Positions 34,123 to 46,167 of a stretch of DNA of 64,000 nt are shown here, piece by piece. The first letter of the stretch is position 1; each line of letters begins with the position of its first letter. Source of the stretch: Amblyomma americanum. Taxonomy: Eukaryota > Arthropoda > Arachnida > Ixodida > Ixodidae. A program made the position numbers and the translations under genes. The stretch is taken from positions 61,423,149 to 61,487,148 of the forward strand of contig NC_135505.1 in assembly GCF_052857255.1 (NCBI RefSeq), written 5' to 3'. A model generated the notes under the pieces. The model made no database searches and was not told where the DNA came from. It was given only the letters and a program-made list of their open reading frames with translations.

Positions 34123-34517
34123 GAAGCGCAACCTCATCTGACGAGCAAGACAACTCGGAGGATACGAGTCGGGGTTGCCCTAACTCCGGCTATGACACGC
34201 AAGTGGCCGAACTTCAAAAATTTATATTCCCGCCCCGGGTGTCCAGTCTGCAAGATCAGAGACTGTGAGGCGGATATCCACCGCCTGTTGTGTGACTGCC
34301 CGGCGCTGAAGCCGACGAGAATTCGGCACCTGGTGGCAGTGGGTTTCTCACCGCACAATCCGGATTGCTATATTGCCTGGAGACAGGGTCCATATCATTG
34401 TTCCCTTCTTCAATTCATCAAATCAGTCCACCTTTTTTAATTTATTTAAGCATCTTACTCATGTCTCACTTCATAGTTTTTATTCCCTGAGGCAATAAAC
34501 ATCGCTCAAAAAAAATA
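34123..34517 (+). mobile_element. 5'-truncated LINE tail inserted in the RTE
   Basis: The plus strand encodes the C-terminal, zinc-ligand-containing end of an I-type LINE polyprotein (CPVCKIRDCEADIHRLLCDC), then a stop, an AATAAA at 34495 and a short A run. GGTATTCTC occurs on both sides (34113 and 34520) as target duplication. It is a classic 5'-truncated retrotransposition product with no active domain. Confidence 0.75.
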
Positions 34518-34703
34518 TTGGTATTCTCCTTAACTCTTATCCTGAACGGCTACCAATTCAGGCCTCGGAATAGCTCCTGCAAACTGGCGGTGAATAGCAT
34601 TGGCGAGATCATGTCTGCTTCCGTTACGCGCTTCCTAATTGGAATTTTATTGCTGACATTATGAATGACTATGCTACCTGTGTAGTTGCTAGTATATACA
34701 TCT

Positions 34704-34940
34704 GCCGCCGCGGTGGCTGAGTGGTTATGGCGCTTCGCTGCTGGACCGAAAGACGCGGGTTCGATCCCGGCCGCGGTGTTCGTATATCGATAGAGGCGAA
34801 TTTATAGAGGCCCGTGTGCTGTGCGATGTCAGTGCACGTTAAAGAACCCCAGGTGGCCGAAACTTCTGGAGCCCTCCACTATGGCGTCTCTCATAGCCTG
34901 AGTCGCATTTGGGACGTTAAACCCCCATAAACTAAACCAA
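34704..34940 (+). repeat. Full-length tRNA-derived SINE
   Basis: The head has an A box (TGGCTGAGTGG, 34714-34724) and a perfect B box (GGTTCGATCCC, 34758-34768), so it could be transcribed by RNA polymerase III. The body includes GTCAGTGCACGTTAAAGAAC and GGACGTTAAACCCCC. Flanking duplications GCTAGTATATACATCT and GCTATATACATCT (34688-34703, 34941-34953) mark the insertion in the minus-strand RTE. The family resembles the Ruka-type SINEs described from ticks. Confidence 0.92.
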
Positions 34941-35640
<700 letters not shown>

Positions 35641-36600
35641 GCGCTGCTTCTTTCTTGTTAAGGTAGTGATTACATTTGCTGCTGTATAGATTTGAGCAAA
35701 ACTCTTCGGCCACATTAACTATCTTGTCCATGCTGCTAATGACATTGCCCTCCTTGTCTCTTAATGCATACATCTGGTTTTTACGTATGCCTAGCTTCCT
35801 CTTCACCGCTTTAAGGCTGCCTCCGTTCTTTAGAGCATGCTCGACTCTCTCCATATTAAACTTCCTTATGTCCGCTACCTTCCATTTACGACACATGAAT
35901 AACAAATATTTATGACACATAAATAAATATATTCATTTATTTATTAACTTCGAATAGCTCTGCTTGTTGTATTCTGTTTGTAGGGTTATATTCCCTGATG
36001 TTTTGACGTTTCTTAATCAGATATTTCGCCTCCTGAGATAGCTTGCCGGTGTCCTGTCGAGCCGTCCTATACCGCATACTTCTACAGCACACTGCGTAAT
36101 GATAGCTGGGATAATATCGTTCATTTTATGACCATCAAGCTCGTCTTCCTCAGTTAAAGCTGAATATCTCTTCAGCAACGATATCCTGAATCTATTTTCC
36201 CTCTTACCGCTAAGTCGTTAATGGACTTCCTCTTCACTTGCTTCTTTCGGTCTTTCTTCAAGTTTAAGCTAATTCGAGACCTTACCATTGTGTGGTTGCT
36301 ACAATGCACTTTTCCGTGGACGTCCACATCCTGAACGATGCCAGGTTGAGCACATAGTATAAAGTCGATTTCATTTTTAGTCTCAGCATCAGGGCTCTTC
36401 CTGGTCCACTTGTTCTCTCGTTTGCGTAAGAAGGTATTCATGATCAGTAAATTATTTCAATCTGCGAACTCTGCTAAGAACTCTCCCCTGCTATTACTAG
36501 AATCTGTACCATAGTCGCCTACCGCCTGGTCGCTAGCCTGTTTTTTGCCTACCTTCGCATTGAAGTCTCCCATCAGACCAGTGTATTGTGATTTTACTTG
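35641..36600 (-). pseudogene. Endonuclease and middle region of the minus-strand RTE
   Basis: Recognisable pieces are MNTFLRKRENKWTRKSPDAE, then EIDFILCAQPGIVQDV and CSNHTMVRSRISLNLKK from the endonuclease C-terminal part (the active RTE has CSDH, here CSNH), and MERVEHALKNGGSLKAVKRK from the linker. Several stops and a small AT-rich insertion near 35890-35945 interrupt it. Confidence 0.8.
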
Positions 36601-37140
36601 AAGCGATGTCGTTAAAGTAGAGCGTCCGCCTCGCGTGCAAGAGGACCGTGGCTCGAATCCCGGGGCCGCGCAATTCTCTTCCGGCCCGAAAAAAAAACCT
36701 CCGCGTGTCTAAAGAATTGCATATCGAGGCCTAGGGCGCGGCAAAATCTACGTTGACCAGAACAGACACTGCACTCCCTCGCCACTACTGGTGTAGTGCT
36801 TGGCCACAACCTCCAATGAACAAACCAATTAACCCTCGGCCCTCAGTCCCCATCGACTGCGGACCAACTGACCACGGTGGTGGTCAGACGGTGGTGGGCA
36901 GCGGAGGATGCTAAGAGTTTCTGGCTCCGGACAAGCCGGCATTGGAATCTGAACCTCTCAAAGTTTGACGCTAGAGCCTTATCTAGTGAGGCTAGCCTAG
37001 CAGTGCTGTTCGAGGAGCTAGCGGTTATTAAATGGGATGTGTGAGGGCTTATTTTAGTTAGGAGGACAGGTGAGGAGTATAGAGAACTAAAGGACGGGCA
37101 AATACTGCGTTATGGCGGATTACAGGATAGATGAGAACTA
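36601..37140 (+). mobile_element. 5' end of an RTE-type LINE with tRNA-like head
   Basis: It starts with a degenerate tRNA-like segment (36605-36672) with B box GGCTCGAATCC (36650-36660), then an A run and the RTE leader (ATTAACCCTCGGCCCTCAGT). The start of the endonuclease (ASLAVLFEELAVIKWDV) follows. It breaks off at about 37140. Compared with the full RTE at 59864 it begins at the same place. It meets the minus-strand RTE head to head at about 36600. Confidence 0.8.
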
Positions 37141-37796
37141 GACTATAAAAATGTAGTTGTAGTTACTAACTTTCAGGGAAGTAACTGCTTGTCACGTCTG
37201 TTACTACCTAGGTACTATAATTGTATGTAGCAACTGCAAGGTAATAAATGTTGCAGCCACTCAGAGGTGGCAGAAGGAACTACGTTTAGTAACATTTACT
37301 ACCCTTAGCGTAGTACCTTCAAGTCACCCTCAGTAGTATCTAATACCTCCGAACGTAGTAACAGCAACAACGTTTTATATCATTTACTATATACGAAGTA
37401 TAGTTACAAGGACTATCTTTAGTAACATTTGCTACCGCTGAAAGTAGTAACACGAGCTGCCTTTAGTAGCATTTACTACCCCTGAAGGTAGTAACAGCGA
37501 GTACCTTTAGTTTCATTCAATACCTTCGAATGCGATTACAGGAACTACCATCACCAACGTTTACCTCTAGATACCGCTGACAGGAACCCCTAATCTGAAT
37601 GTTTGGTAAGACGCACTCACTGCACTATAGCTGCAAAACTTTGCTTTGCAAACATATGACTCAGTTCAGCTAGAAGCAATAAGAACTAGAGCGCTTATAT
37701 GGCTTCGAAAAAACCAAAATCAATGCAAGAAATGTCACTCCAAGGTAAAGCCTTACTAGCCCGTTAGTAAAGAATAGTGTTAAATGGTTTGTTCAC
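37141..37796. other. Non-coding spacer carrying a minisatellite
   Basis: The spacer lies between two plus-strand RTE fragments that overlap in RTE coordinates, so they are separate copies. The left part contains the 45-bp repeat array listed separately. No inverted ends or coding frames were found. Confidence 0.5.
37276..37588 (+). repeat. Degenerate minisatellite, about 7 units of 45 bp
   Basis: Seven successive segments of 43-46 bp follow the pattern ACTACCTTTAGTAACATTTA, then CTACC, GAA and GGTAGTAACA. Units 4 and 5 (about 37410-37500) are the most alike. Each unit carries GTAGTAA and its partial complement TTTACTAC, so a unit can fold on itself. More diverged units may extend left to about 37150. 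Confidence 0.65.
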
Positions 37797-39076
37797 AGAA
37801 CGTAGCCTAGCTGTGCTGTTCGACGAACTAGCGGGCATTAAATTGGATGTCATGGGGCTTGCAGCGTCATAGGGATGTCATAGGGCTGGTCTGCGGGAGG
37901 CAGGTCACGCCAACTTCATCATCATTGCCGCTGGCGATGCTAGCGCCGCTACAGGCTCAGTGAAGTTAGGAGGACAGGTGAGGCGTATACACTGCTAAAG
38001 AGCGGGCACATACTATACTATCGCGGATTAGCAAATAATCGAGAACTAGGTGTGGATTTCCTCATTAATCAGGATATAGTAGGCGGCATAGAGAAGTTCT
38101 ACAGTATTAATGAGAGCATAGCAGCTATCGTGATTAGGCTTAATAAGAGGTACAAGGTGAAGGTCGCGCAGGCCAATGCGCCTACATGCAGCCGTGGTGA
38201 CGAGAGCGTTGAAAGCTTCAATGAAGACGTGGAATCCGCAATTAACAAGTAAAATCACAGTACAGTGTACTGATGGGCGGCATCAATGCGAAGGTGGGCA
38301 AGAAGCAGACTGGCGACCAAGCGGTAGGTGACTATGGGATAGCTTTTAGAAATAGCAGGGGATAAATATTAGTAGATTTGGCGGATAGAAATAATTTACG
38401 GCCCATGAATACCTTCTTTAATATAAGTTCAATACAGAGAATCGAGCATGCTGGAAAGAACGAAGGTTGCCTAAAAGCGGCGAAGAGGAAGCTAGGCATC
38501 GGTAAAAACCTGATATATGCGTTAACAGACCAGCAGGGCAATGTCATTAGCTATATGGTATGATATTTACAGTAGCCGAAGCGTTCTACGGAAACCTATA
38601 CAGTAACCAATGTAATCAGAACGTTAATGAGAGAGACAATAGCGCACCGTAATGCGTAATCCCGCCAGTAACGAAAGACAAAGTAAAAAAGGCCTTAGGA
38701 GCAATGCGATGGGGAAAAGCAGCTGGTGAGGATCGGGTAACAGCAGACCTGTTGAAAGGCGGAGGGGAGATTATGCTAGAAAAACTAGCCACCCTGTATA
38801 CGCAATGCCTTATGGCGTTGACCGTGCCAGGAGCTTGGAAGAGCGCAAACATTATCTTAATTGATAAAAAAGAGACATCAACGACTTGAAAAATTACAGA
38901 CCAATCAGCTTACTGTTGGTTGCCTACAAGGCACTTACTAGGGCAATCGCTAACAGATTGAGGGCAACCTTAGACCACAATCAACGAAACAATCAGGCTC
39001 GCTTTCGTACAGAATATTCCACAATAGATCATATTCACAATATCAATCAGATGATAGAGGAATGGGCCGAATATAA
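37797..39076 (+). mobile_element. RTE-type LINE fragment, upstream part
   Basis: The sequence follows RTE order from the endonuclease start (SLAVLFDELAGIKLDVMGL) to early RT. It has a 90-bp foreign insert near 37865-37960 and a deletion joining the endonuclease to the linker near 38425. RT pieces include LLKGGGEIMLEKLATLYTQC and NYRPISLLLVAYKALTRAI. It stops at GAATATAA, where the gypsy LTR begins at 39077. The next RTE piece is at 48671. Confidence 0.8.
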
Positions 39077-39379
39077 TGACACGTGTACTTATCTTTATCG
39101 GGCGACCACGTTTCGCCGCCTAACAAGTGTTATCGCACAGCGCGGGACACGCCTGCATCTATCCGAAGTTTCTGGCAAGTCATCGATGCTTCTATTCGCT
39201 GTCTGTTGTAGCCGAACCTTATGTTATCTGATTTCATCGCCTGACGCGAATGGTGTAGAACTTTGTGGAAGGCACGCGGGTCCCAACGATTAGTCTGGAA
39301 CATTCGACGACTGCTATATAACAGCCGACGCGCTTGACCCGCGGATCAGATTTTCGACAATCGCCGACCGTGTTCGCCG
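39077..39379 (+). repeat. First part of the split gypsy 5' LTR
   Basis: It starts TGACACGTGTACTT next to the RTE and contains CTATATAA at about 39314 as a possible TATA box. It ends in GTGTTCGCCG, where the LINE begins. The remainder of the LTR is at about 45864-45976. The assignment uses the LTR-like ends and the gag-protease-RT order that follows. Confidence 0.75.
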
Positions 39380-39494
39380 ACGATCGCCGACAATCCTGTG
39401 TGGCCGCCCGTTACGCTGCCCATCGCCTTCTGAGGCCCTGCTGCCCGTGCCCCGGTGCCCAGCCTGCTGCCGCGGTGTCCAGGGCTTGGTGAAG

Positions 39495-41709
39495 ATGGAC
39501 CTTCCGCCGCCTGCGACGCGCCCCACAAAGGCGCAATGCTTCAACTTTAACGTACCGGTACCCGTGCCGGCGGACGACCTGATCGATGCCATCGAGGAGG
39601 TCGTCGGTGTCGGGGGGCTGCAATATTTGCAGCACCTCGGCGGAACTAAGTTCCTGGCAGCTGTCAGTTCGATAGCGCAAGCCACGAAAATGTTGGCCGC
39701 GGGCTCTCTCTCGTGGCCGGTCATCAAGTGCCGCTGGTTCAGCTTGCTGCGCCAGTGGTGTTCGTAACGGTCCGGCGACTTCCACCAAGCGTGAGCGACG
39801 ACGCGCTGAGCGACGACGACGCGCGGCAAGGTCAGGGCAGTCACGGAACCCGTTTTCAAGTCAAGGAGCCACGTTCGCAGCGGCGCTCGTCTGGTGAAGC
39901 TCGACATGCAGAGGGCGCCACCGAATTTCATCACCGTCGCGGGTCACCGCGCTACGTTGGAATACCGTGGAATGAGGAAGGTGTGCGCCCGTTGCGGCGT
40001 GGAAGGTCACTTCGGTGCCGCCTGCACCGCCCCGCGCTGCGGCCGCTGTGCTGCGTACGGTCACGAGGCGGACTCGTGCCAAGCAGCCTGCAAGCGGTGT
40101 GGCGGGTATCACGTCACGTCAGACTGCATCGCGCCGCGTTCCTACGCGGCCGCCCTCGCAGCTCCGAGGAGTACGCCGCAAGTCCCGCTCGGGGCAACCC
40201 CGGCTCCACGCCGGGACGAAGTGGACGACACCAGGTCCACAACCACCCTCGCTGAGGACTCGGGAGAGCCCAGGTCGCCTGACACTCCATTGACTGACGA
40301 GACAGACCAAACTTCTACCGAAAAGGGTTCGAAGGACTCTACGTCGTCAGATGGCCTGTCTGACTTGGAAAAACTGGAAGCTGCCTTGTTGCACGCGCAG
40401 CCAACTCCATCTGAGAGACAGCAGAGCGCTACGGAGTCCGAGTTGGAGGCTCCTGAGGTAGCGGACATACCGAGGGTAACCAATGAGCCCCAGAGCGCTA
40501 GCCCCGAAGCCCTTGCTCAGGTAAGCACCAGTGTCCCAAAGACGCAACGCCCGAGCCCCCGAGAGACTAGCGCCTGCCTGTCTCATAAGGGGCGAGAGCC
40601 CGATGAACCGAAGCGTCAGCGCTCCTCGTCGGACAGCGGTCCCTCTGCGACAGTTACCGCTGCCCCAAAGAAAAAAGTAAAAAAGATGGAGCGGAGATGG
40701 TGGTGGTGGTGGTAAAAACATTTATTAATTATAGAGAGAGGTGTTGGGGTCCGTGACCTGAAGGGTCACACCCTTACAACCACTAGGTGGGGATGCCTAG
40801 TCAGGCACCCCATTGGCGGTTGCCGCAGCCCGGGCACGCTGCGTTAAGGCCCTTTGGGCCTGGAGGGTGCAGCAGCCTGACAGGGTCGCCTCCCAGTCCT
40901 CTCGGGTGGGGTTTGGGATAGGGGGTAGGGATGGGTTCTGCTGGCAGGCCCACACCATGTGGTAGGTGTCCGACACCTCCCCACAGTGTGAGCACCGCCC
41001 GTCGAATTGAGGATCGAAATGCTTGAGAGTTGCCGGGCACAGCATCGTGTTAGTGAGCAGGCGCAGGAGTACCCGCTCGTTGGCCTTCCCCAGCCCTTTG
41101 CAAGGAGTGGGAAGAGTTTGGTGGGTGGATTTGTAGTAATCGCATATTTCCTTAAAAGTGTAAACCGGATTGAAATCGGAGTCCTGGTCATCGTAGGGTC
41201 CCGAGGGAAACGCCCGGAGAGAGAGCGCGCGGGCGGCGGCATCGGCTTCTTCGTTTCCGTGGAGGCCTTGGTGACCTGGAGCCCAAATAATAGATCGGTG
41301 CGCAGGATCGGAGTCTCGGCTACAATTTTGATAGATGCGATAAGCCAGGGGAGTAGCCCACCCTTGCTCGACGTTTCGACAAGCCCCTCGCGAGTCGGTG
41401 ATTATGTATTTGGAGGAGGAGTCGGAGGCTGCCAGGGCGATGGCGACCTCTTCTGCGTGAATTGCAGACTGGGCCTTGAAAGTAAGGTGGATTTCTCCGA
41501 TTTCGACGATTAGCGGCCATGTCTTCACCGAAGAATTTCCCCGGCCGCCCTACCTTCCTCGGCCCCGCCTTTATCGCGGCGGCCGAATTAGCGCCGCGCA
41601 CCCGGCCAGCGCCGATAGCGACCTGCTCCCGTCGACACCAGCAGAAATTCCACGCGCCTTCGACGATGGACGTGATAAGGTGCCGGTGCTGTCACGCGGC
41701 GGGCCATAG
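39495..41709 (+). pseudogene. ORF1 of the Tx1-type LINE, interrupted
   Basis: It starts MDLPPPATRPTKAQCFNF at 39495. Frameshifts are inferred near 39712 and 39825. The frame 39894-40715 has three zinc knuckles in a row (CARCGVEGHFGAAC, CGRCAAYGHEADSC and CKRCGGYHVTSDC), then a serine- and glutamate-rich tail and a lysine cluster. At 40695 a minus-strand LINE enters; coding resumes after 41516 and ends at about 41709. ORF1 proteins bind the LINE RNA. Confidence 0.75.
40695..41507 (-). mobile_element. 5'-truncated I-type LINE, RNase H end
   Basis: The minus-strand frame 41528-40797 (243 codons) is an RNase H end: SAIHAEEVAIALA, then YIITDSRGACRNV and IWAPGHQGLHGNEEADAAAR, followed by a zinc-type C-terminus (CSHCGEVSDTYHMVWACQQN). 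The 3' end has AATAAA and then a short ACC repeat instead of poly(A). Possible target duplications are GATGGAGCGG (40685-40694) and GATTAGCGG (41508-41516). The RNase H frame is unbroken over its whole length, so the insertion is probably young. Confidence 0.8.
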
Positions 41710-42104
41710 ACGACTGTGTCGATGTGTCCCTGCTGCATGTGTTTTCGCCACAAGTTCATCGGTTGGTGCAAGCACTGTTGGTGGCGGCAAGCCCAGGTGT
41801 GAGTGGTATGTGTTGTGTGTTCACCATTAACCAGAGCGCCCTGCGCTCCACACGAACCATGCGTGCCACGGACGCCTTTTATGGCAGAGTCAGGGAAAGA
41901 CACTTCGCGGAACACAACCACGTAGCCTGTGCTATAGCGTCTACAGGGACTTATACCTACTATGGCAGCATCCTCGAGCCACCCAGGTCCATCGCCCGTT
42001 CTGCGACCACCGCCGCACCACACGACTTGTGAGTCGGTCAACGCTGCTCTTTTGTTGGTTGTACTATTTCCCAAGTGTTAATGGTTTTGTTCCTTTGGCC
42101 AAAT

Positions 42105-45100
42105 ATGGCTGAGATTCATTTCATTACCTTCAATGTCAGAGGTTTTCGAGCTCTAGCCAAGCAGCTAGAAGTTATGCACCTCGCTCGCTCAGTAGGCGCA
42201 CATTTACTTTTCTTGCAAGAATGCAATTTTCGTACCCCAGCAGATGTGTCAGCATTTCGTAGGCGATTCCATGTCGACGCTTTTTTTTCGTTGACCACCT
42301 CTCAACCATGTGGGGTTGGTGTGGTTTTTATTACAAACACCTACAGGACGAGCGCACATTGCACTTTCGGTCTTGATGGTCACGCCATAATTACTGATAT
42401 ATTCATGGACAATCAGAAAACTCGTTTCATTAATGTATACGCGCCGGCCAGACGCAGTCTGACGAATGATTTTTTTTAAAACAATTGGTACCTATATCGA
42501 CCAGAGCGTGCAGTGTGTGCTCATCGGCGACTTTAATTGTGTACTAGACTCTTGGCGAGATCTACGCGGCCCAGGCCAAGGTTCCTCATACTACAATGCC
42601 AGGGAACTCGAGGGTTTAGTGAGACGCTTTAAGCTAACGGATGCGTGGGTTGCCCTTAATGACGATGACTTTGTGACCACGTGGAAGCGAGGCCGCTCTG
42701 CTAGCCGTCTTGATCGAGTTTATCTCCCTCCTGCCCTCGTACCACTTCTCCGCGCATGCGAGACTGTAAGCCCGCCGCCAGGCGTCCAGGGCATCAGCGA
42801 CCACGCATTTGTGTCAGTACACGTGAACGCATCGCCCGGAAGGTCGGCCGACCGGAGTAGGTGGAGAATGGACCCCGCGCTTCTGCACGATGAAGTTAGT
42901 TTGGCCTCCATTCGCCAAGCACTAGCAGAGACCCTCCCAAAGGTCGAAGACCTGACTCCGGACGAGTGGGACGAACTAAAAACCAGTTGGCGTGAGATTC
43001 TAGTAAGGGAAGGCAAAGCCAGGCGCGTTAGAATAACTGCCGAACTTAACGACTTGATGCGGCGCATTCGCATCGTTGAGGCCGGAGGCACTCTGACGCT
43101 CTTCATGAGCGAGTACCTTGAATCGCAGCGCGTGCGATATTACAGGCTCCTAGCTCTGAGCTCGAGTAATTCGCCCGACCCAACAACGTCCCCTCGAGTA
43201 GCGGCAGAAGAACTCCGTCGCGCCCGAGAGGGGGAACACGACAACAAAGGACTTTCACGAATTGAAGGCGTGATCTTGCCAGACGGCCGGCACTCCAGTG
43301 CCCATTCAGATATTGATCAAGTGTTCACGGCCCACTACGCCTCGTTGTTCTCCTCTGAGCACGCCAGCAGAAATGCGGATTTAAGTTGCAGGGTTCGGGA
43401 CTTGTGTGGGCGATACACGTGCCCGGAAATAAATGAAGCAGCGCTCTGCGGCCCAGCCAGTATGGAAGAAGTGCGAGCGGCGCTAGCTCGTATGAGGGCG
43501 TCCGCAGCTCCCGGCCCAGACGGAATTCTTGCCGGGTTCTACTCCACATTCTTCGAGATTCTCGGCGAGCACTTGGCAGCCATAGTGAATTCAGTGCTTC
43601 TGGAGGGTGTGAAGCCGTCGTCCTTTTCATTGGGGCACGTGGTTCTCATCCCCAAGCCAGATAAGCCCCTCTCAGACCCAAGTTCGTGGAGACCAATAAC
43701 GCTCATCAACACAGACTACAAAGTTGTCGCTACGGTTTTAACAGACCGCTTGAAGCCGTGCTTAGCCGATGTGGTCAGCCCTCTCCAGAGCTCGTCAGTC
43801 TTGGGTAGATCAATCTTCACTTCACTGGCTCTCACACGTGACCTTTTTGCGTGCGCGCTCAGGCAAAAAAAAAACTGAACGGTTGTTTCATCTCCCTCGA
43901 TCAAAGCAAAGCCTTCGATAGAGTCGAGCATGACTACTTGTTGACAGTCTTGTCATGTCTGGGCCTTCCGGACAAATTTACTAACTTAGTAGGTGCTCTA
44001 TATTCGGGGCTGTCTAGTCAGCTGGTTTTAAATGGGGCGTTGAGCGGGGAAATTTGTGTGACGCGAGGAGTTCGACAAGGTTGTCCCCTCTCTCCCGCTC
44101 TCTTCGTGCTCTCGCTGGACCCTCTCCTCCGTGCAGTTGAAGACCACCCAGCTATCCGAGGTTTTCCCCTTCCGGGGCAGGAAGGAATTTCTTTGTCTGC
44201 TTATGCGGACGACATCTCGCTTCTCTTGCGAGATGCGGACAGTTTCCTTGCTTTCTGGCAAGTTTTCAACGAGTATGCAGCCCTCTCAGGGGCGCAATTG
44301 AACACCACAAAGAGCCAAGCCCTGAGCTTTGGCACGTTTCAGGACCCCTTGCCCAGTGGAATCCAGTTCGTCGATGGTGTGCGAGTTTTAGGAATCGTGT
44401 TCACGCCAGCAGGTGTGTCACCGAGAACGTGGGACGACGCTATCGCTCGAGCACGACGGGCCATAGATTTGATTGCACACCTAGAACTATCTTTGAACGC
44501 CAAGACACTATTCTTCCGTACGTGCGCAGCTGCGTACGCTTGCTTCGTTGCGCGTGTAGCTTCACTGCCGCGTCGCGTGGCAGGGAAGCTGTACTCGCTC
44601 GCAGGACAAGTCCTGTGGAACGGAAAGCCTGCCCAAGTGTCCCGTCAAATGTTGGCCGCGGAACGCGATAGAGAAGGTTTGAACCTGCCCTCCTGGCAGG
44701 CAACAGCGCGAGCTTTCGCCACTAAAGCAGTTCTCGACCTACTAGCGGCCCAAATGTACAGAGGTCGATCACTAGTCCTGCATTGGTTGGGTACTGGGAG
44801 TCAACTGTTCCTAACGCAGCGACACACGGGGCCTCAAGCAGAGCAACCTATGCCCATTTACAAAGTGGCAACTGACTTTTTCCGGTTCTGGCTAAGCCAG
44901 TTCTCGGACACGGATATACGCGAAACACCAGTGACACGCGTTAGTGCGGCGGTTGCTGTTTTGGATTTCAGTATTGATCAGGCAGGAAAAACTTCTCCTA
45001 GAAAATGGCAGGCCTTTGCATCGAGCCTGTTGCCAAAAGAAGTACAAGACTTCGAATGGCGTCGCCGTTGGCAAGCACTGCCGACGAGAGAGCGTCTCGA

Positions 45101-45488
45101 AAGATGGGGCATCGTGCCAAACGCGCGCTGCCCCAACTGCGGCGCTGTTGAGACACAGCGGCACGCCCTGGAAGACTGCGTCGTAGCGCGTACTTTGTGG
45201 CTCCTGATCTACAGGATGTTTAGCAACTCGCGAAGGCGCTCATCCTTTGAGCGCCTTGTGATAGCAGTGGTTTTTTACGCGCTTTGGAAGCAGCGAGGCT
45301 TGGCCGAAGTGCGCGGAAGACGGCAACGCGCCATGTTTCCGCTCTTGAGGAGGGTGCGCCTCATTGTGTGGCAATTTCTAGAGGAAGAACTAACAGTGGG
45401 CGGCGAAGCGCTGTGCTTGTGGCGCTGGTCGACCCACTTTATTTCTGTACATTCTAACAAAGTGGTGCTCCCAATCATGCAATACTAG
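42105..45488 (+). pseudogene. ORF2 of the Tx1-type LINE: endonuclease and reverse transcriptase
   Basis: About 1,120 codons in three successive frames. The APE endonuclease shows TFNVRGFRAL, then LLFLQECNF, LIGDFNCVLD and GISDHAFV. RT shows APGPDGILAGFYSTF, ISLDQSKAFDRVEHDYL, GVRQGCPLSPALF and the catalytic SAYADDISLLL. A CCHC site (CPNCGAVETQRHALEDC) lies near the end. The only breaks I find are at two homopolymers: T8 at 42470-42477 and A10 at 43865-43874. Both could be sequencing errors. Otherwise all catalytic residues are present, so the gene may be intact in the animal. Confidence 0.88.
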
Positions 45489-45863
45489 TCAATACTCGCT
45501 GAGTTTGCCCTGGGTTGGTCGTGGTAACGGGTATCATCAACTTACCCAGTTATGTACACATCTGGGAACAAGTGTTGTACGCGCATGGTAACTTTCCCCC
45601 TCCCTTTACACCCCCCCCCCACCCCAACCTTCCCCTCTTTTAAATCATCGCGTACTGAGATGTATGTTTAATTTGGAAACATGCCCCGCCATGGTATTCA
45701 TTGTATATAGATTGTTGGCCTGTTCCGTTTCTGTTTGTATCTGTGCATATTGGTGACTCGTTTGCGCATATTTTGCTTCTTTTTGAAATTACATTATGTA
45801 CTGTTCGTGACTGCCAGTGTTCTTATGTAAATGTGGTCTGGTGTACCAATAAATTCTCTTTAT

Positions 45864-45976
45864 ACCGTTGTGCTGTAAGTGTAGCCTCTTTTGTGGGCAC
45901 AGGTTCGCCCAATGAAAGTTAGTTTTGTCTTTCACAGTATTGCTACTGTGTTCTTCAACGTCACCACCACGTCACA
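45864..45976 (+). repeat. Second part of the split gypsy 5' LTR
   Basis: This 113-bp piece resumes the LTR after the LINE, contains a degenerate AATGAAA polyadenylation word and ends CACGTCACA. A primer-binding-like CTGGTGGAGGTGC follows at 45978. It then leads into the gag leader. Confidence 0.7.
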
Positions 45977-46167
45977 TCTGGTGGAGGTGCTTCTTTTTTT
46001 TGTTCATGTACCGGACGCTCCCGACAAGCCGTGATCCAAGCCCGGACCGCAAAGAGAACACCAACGTAGTCCCGGACAATCGAGGAAGCCGCCGTCTTCA
46101 ACAGCTGCCCCCGGAGCACGGACTTGTACCTGTGAAGACCAAGAAGATTGTGGCCTAGGCAACCCCA

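Larger units (their letters stand above)
39380..45863 (+). mobile_element. Tx1/L1-type LINE inserted in a gypsy LTR
   Basis: The element has ORF1 with three zinc knuckles, ORF2 with endonuclease, RT and a C-terminal zinc site, and a 3' region with AATAAA at 45849. There is no RNase H. It lies inside the gypsy 5' LTR and carries a truncated I-type LINE at 40695-41507. The affiliation to the Tx1/L1 side is my reading of the APE-RT architecture and of ISLDQSKAFDRV with YADD. A phylogeny would decide. The ends were set by the LTR halves; the target duplication is not clear. Confidence 0.82.

Noticed and set aside
34704..34775. tRNA gene with a perfect B box
   Set aside because: It continues into a SINE body and is flanked by target duplications.
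37276..37588. CRISPR-like array
   Set aside because: The units are degenerate and contiguous without unique spacers, and the genome is eukaryotic.
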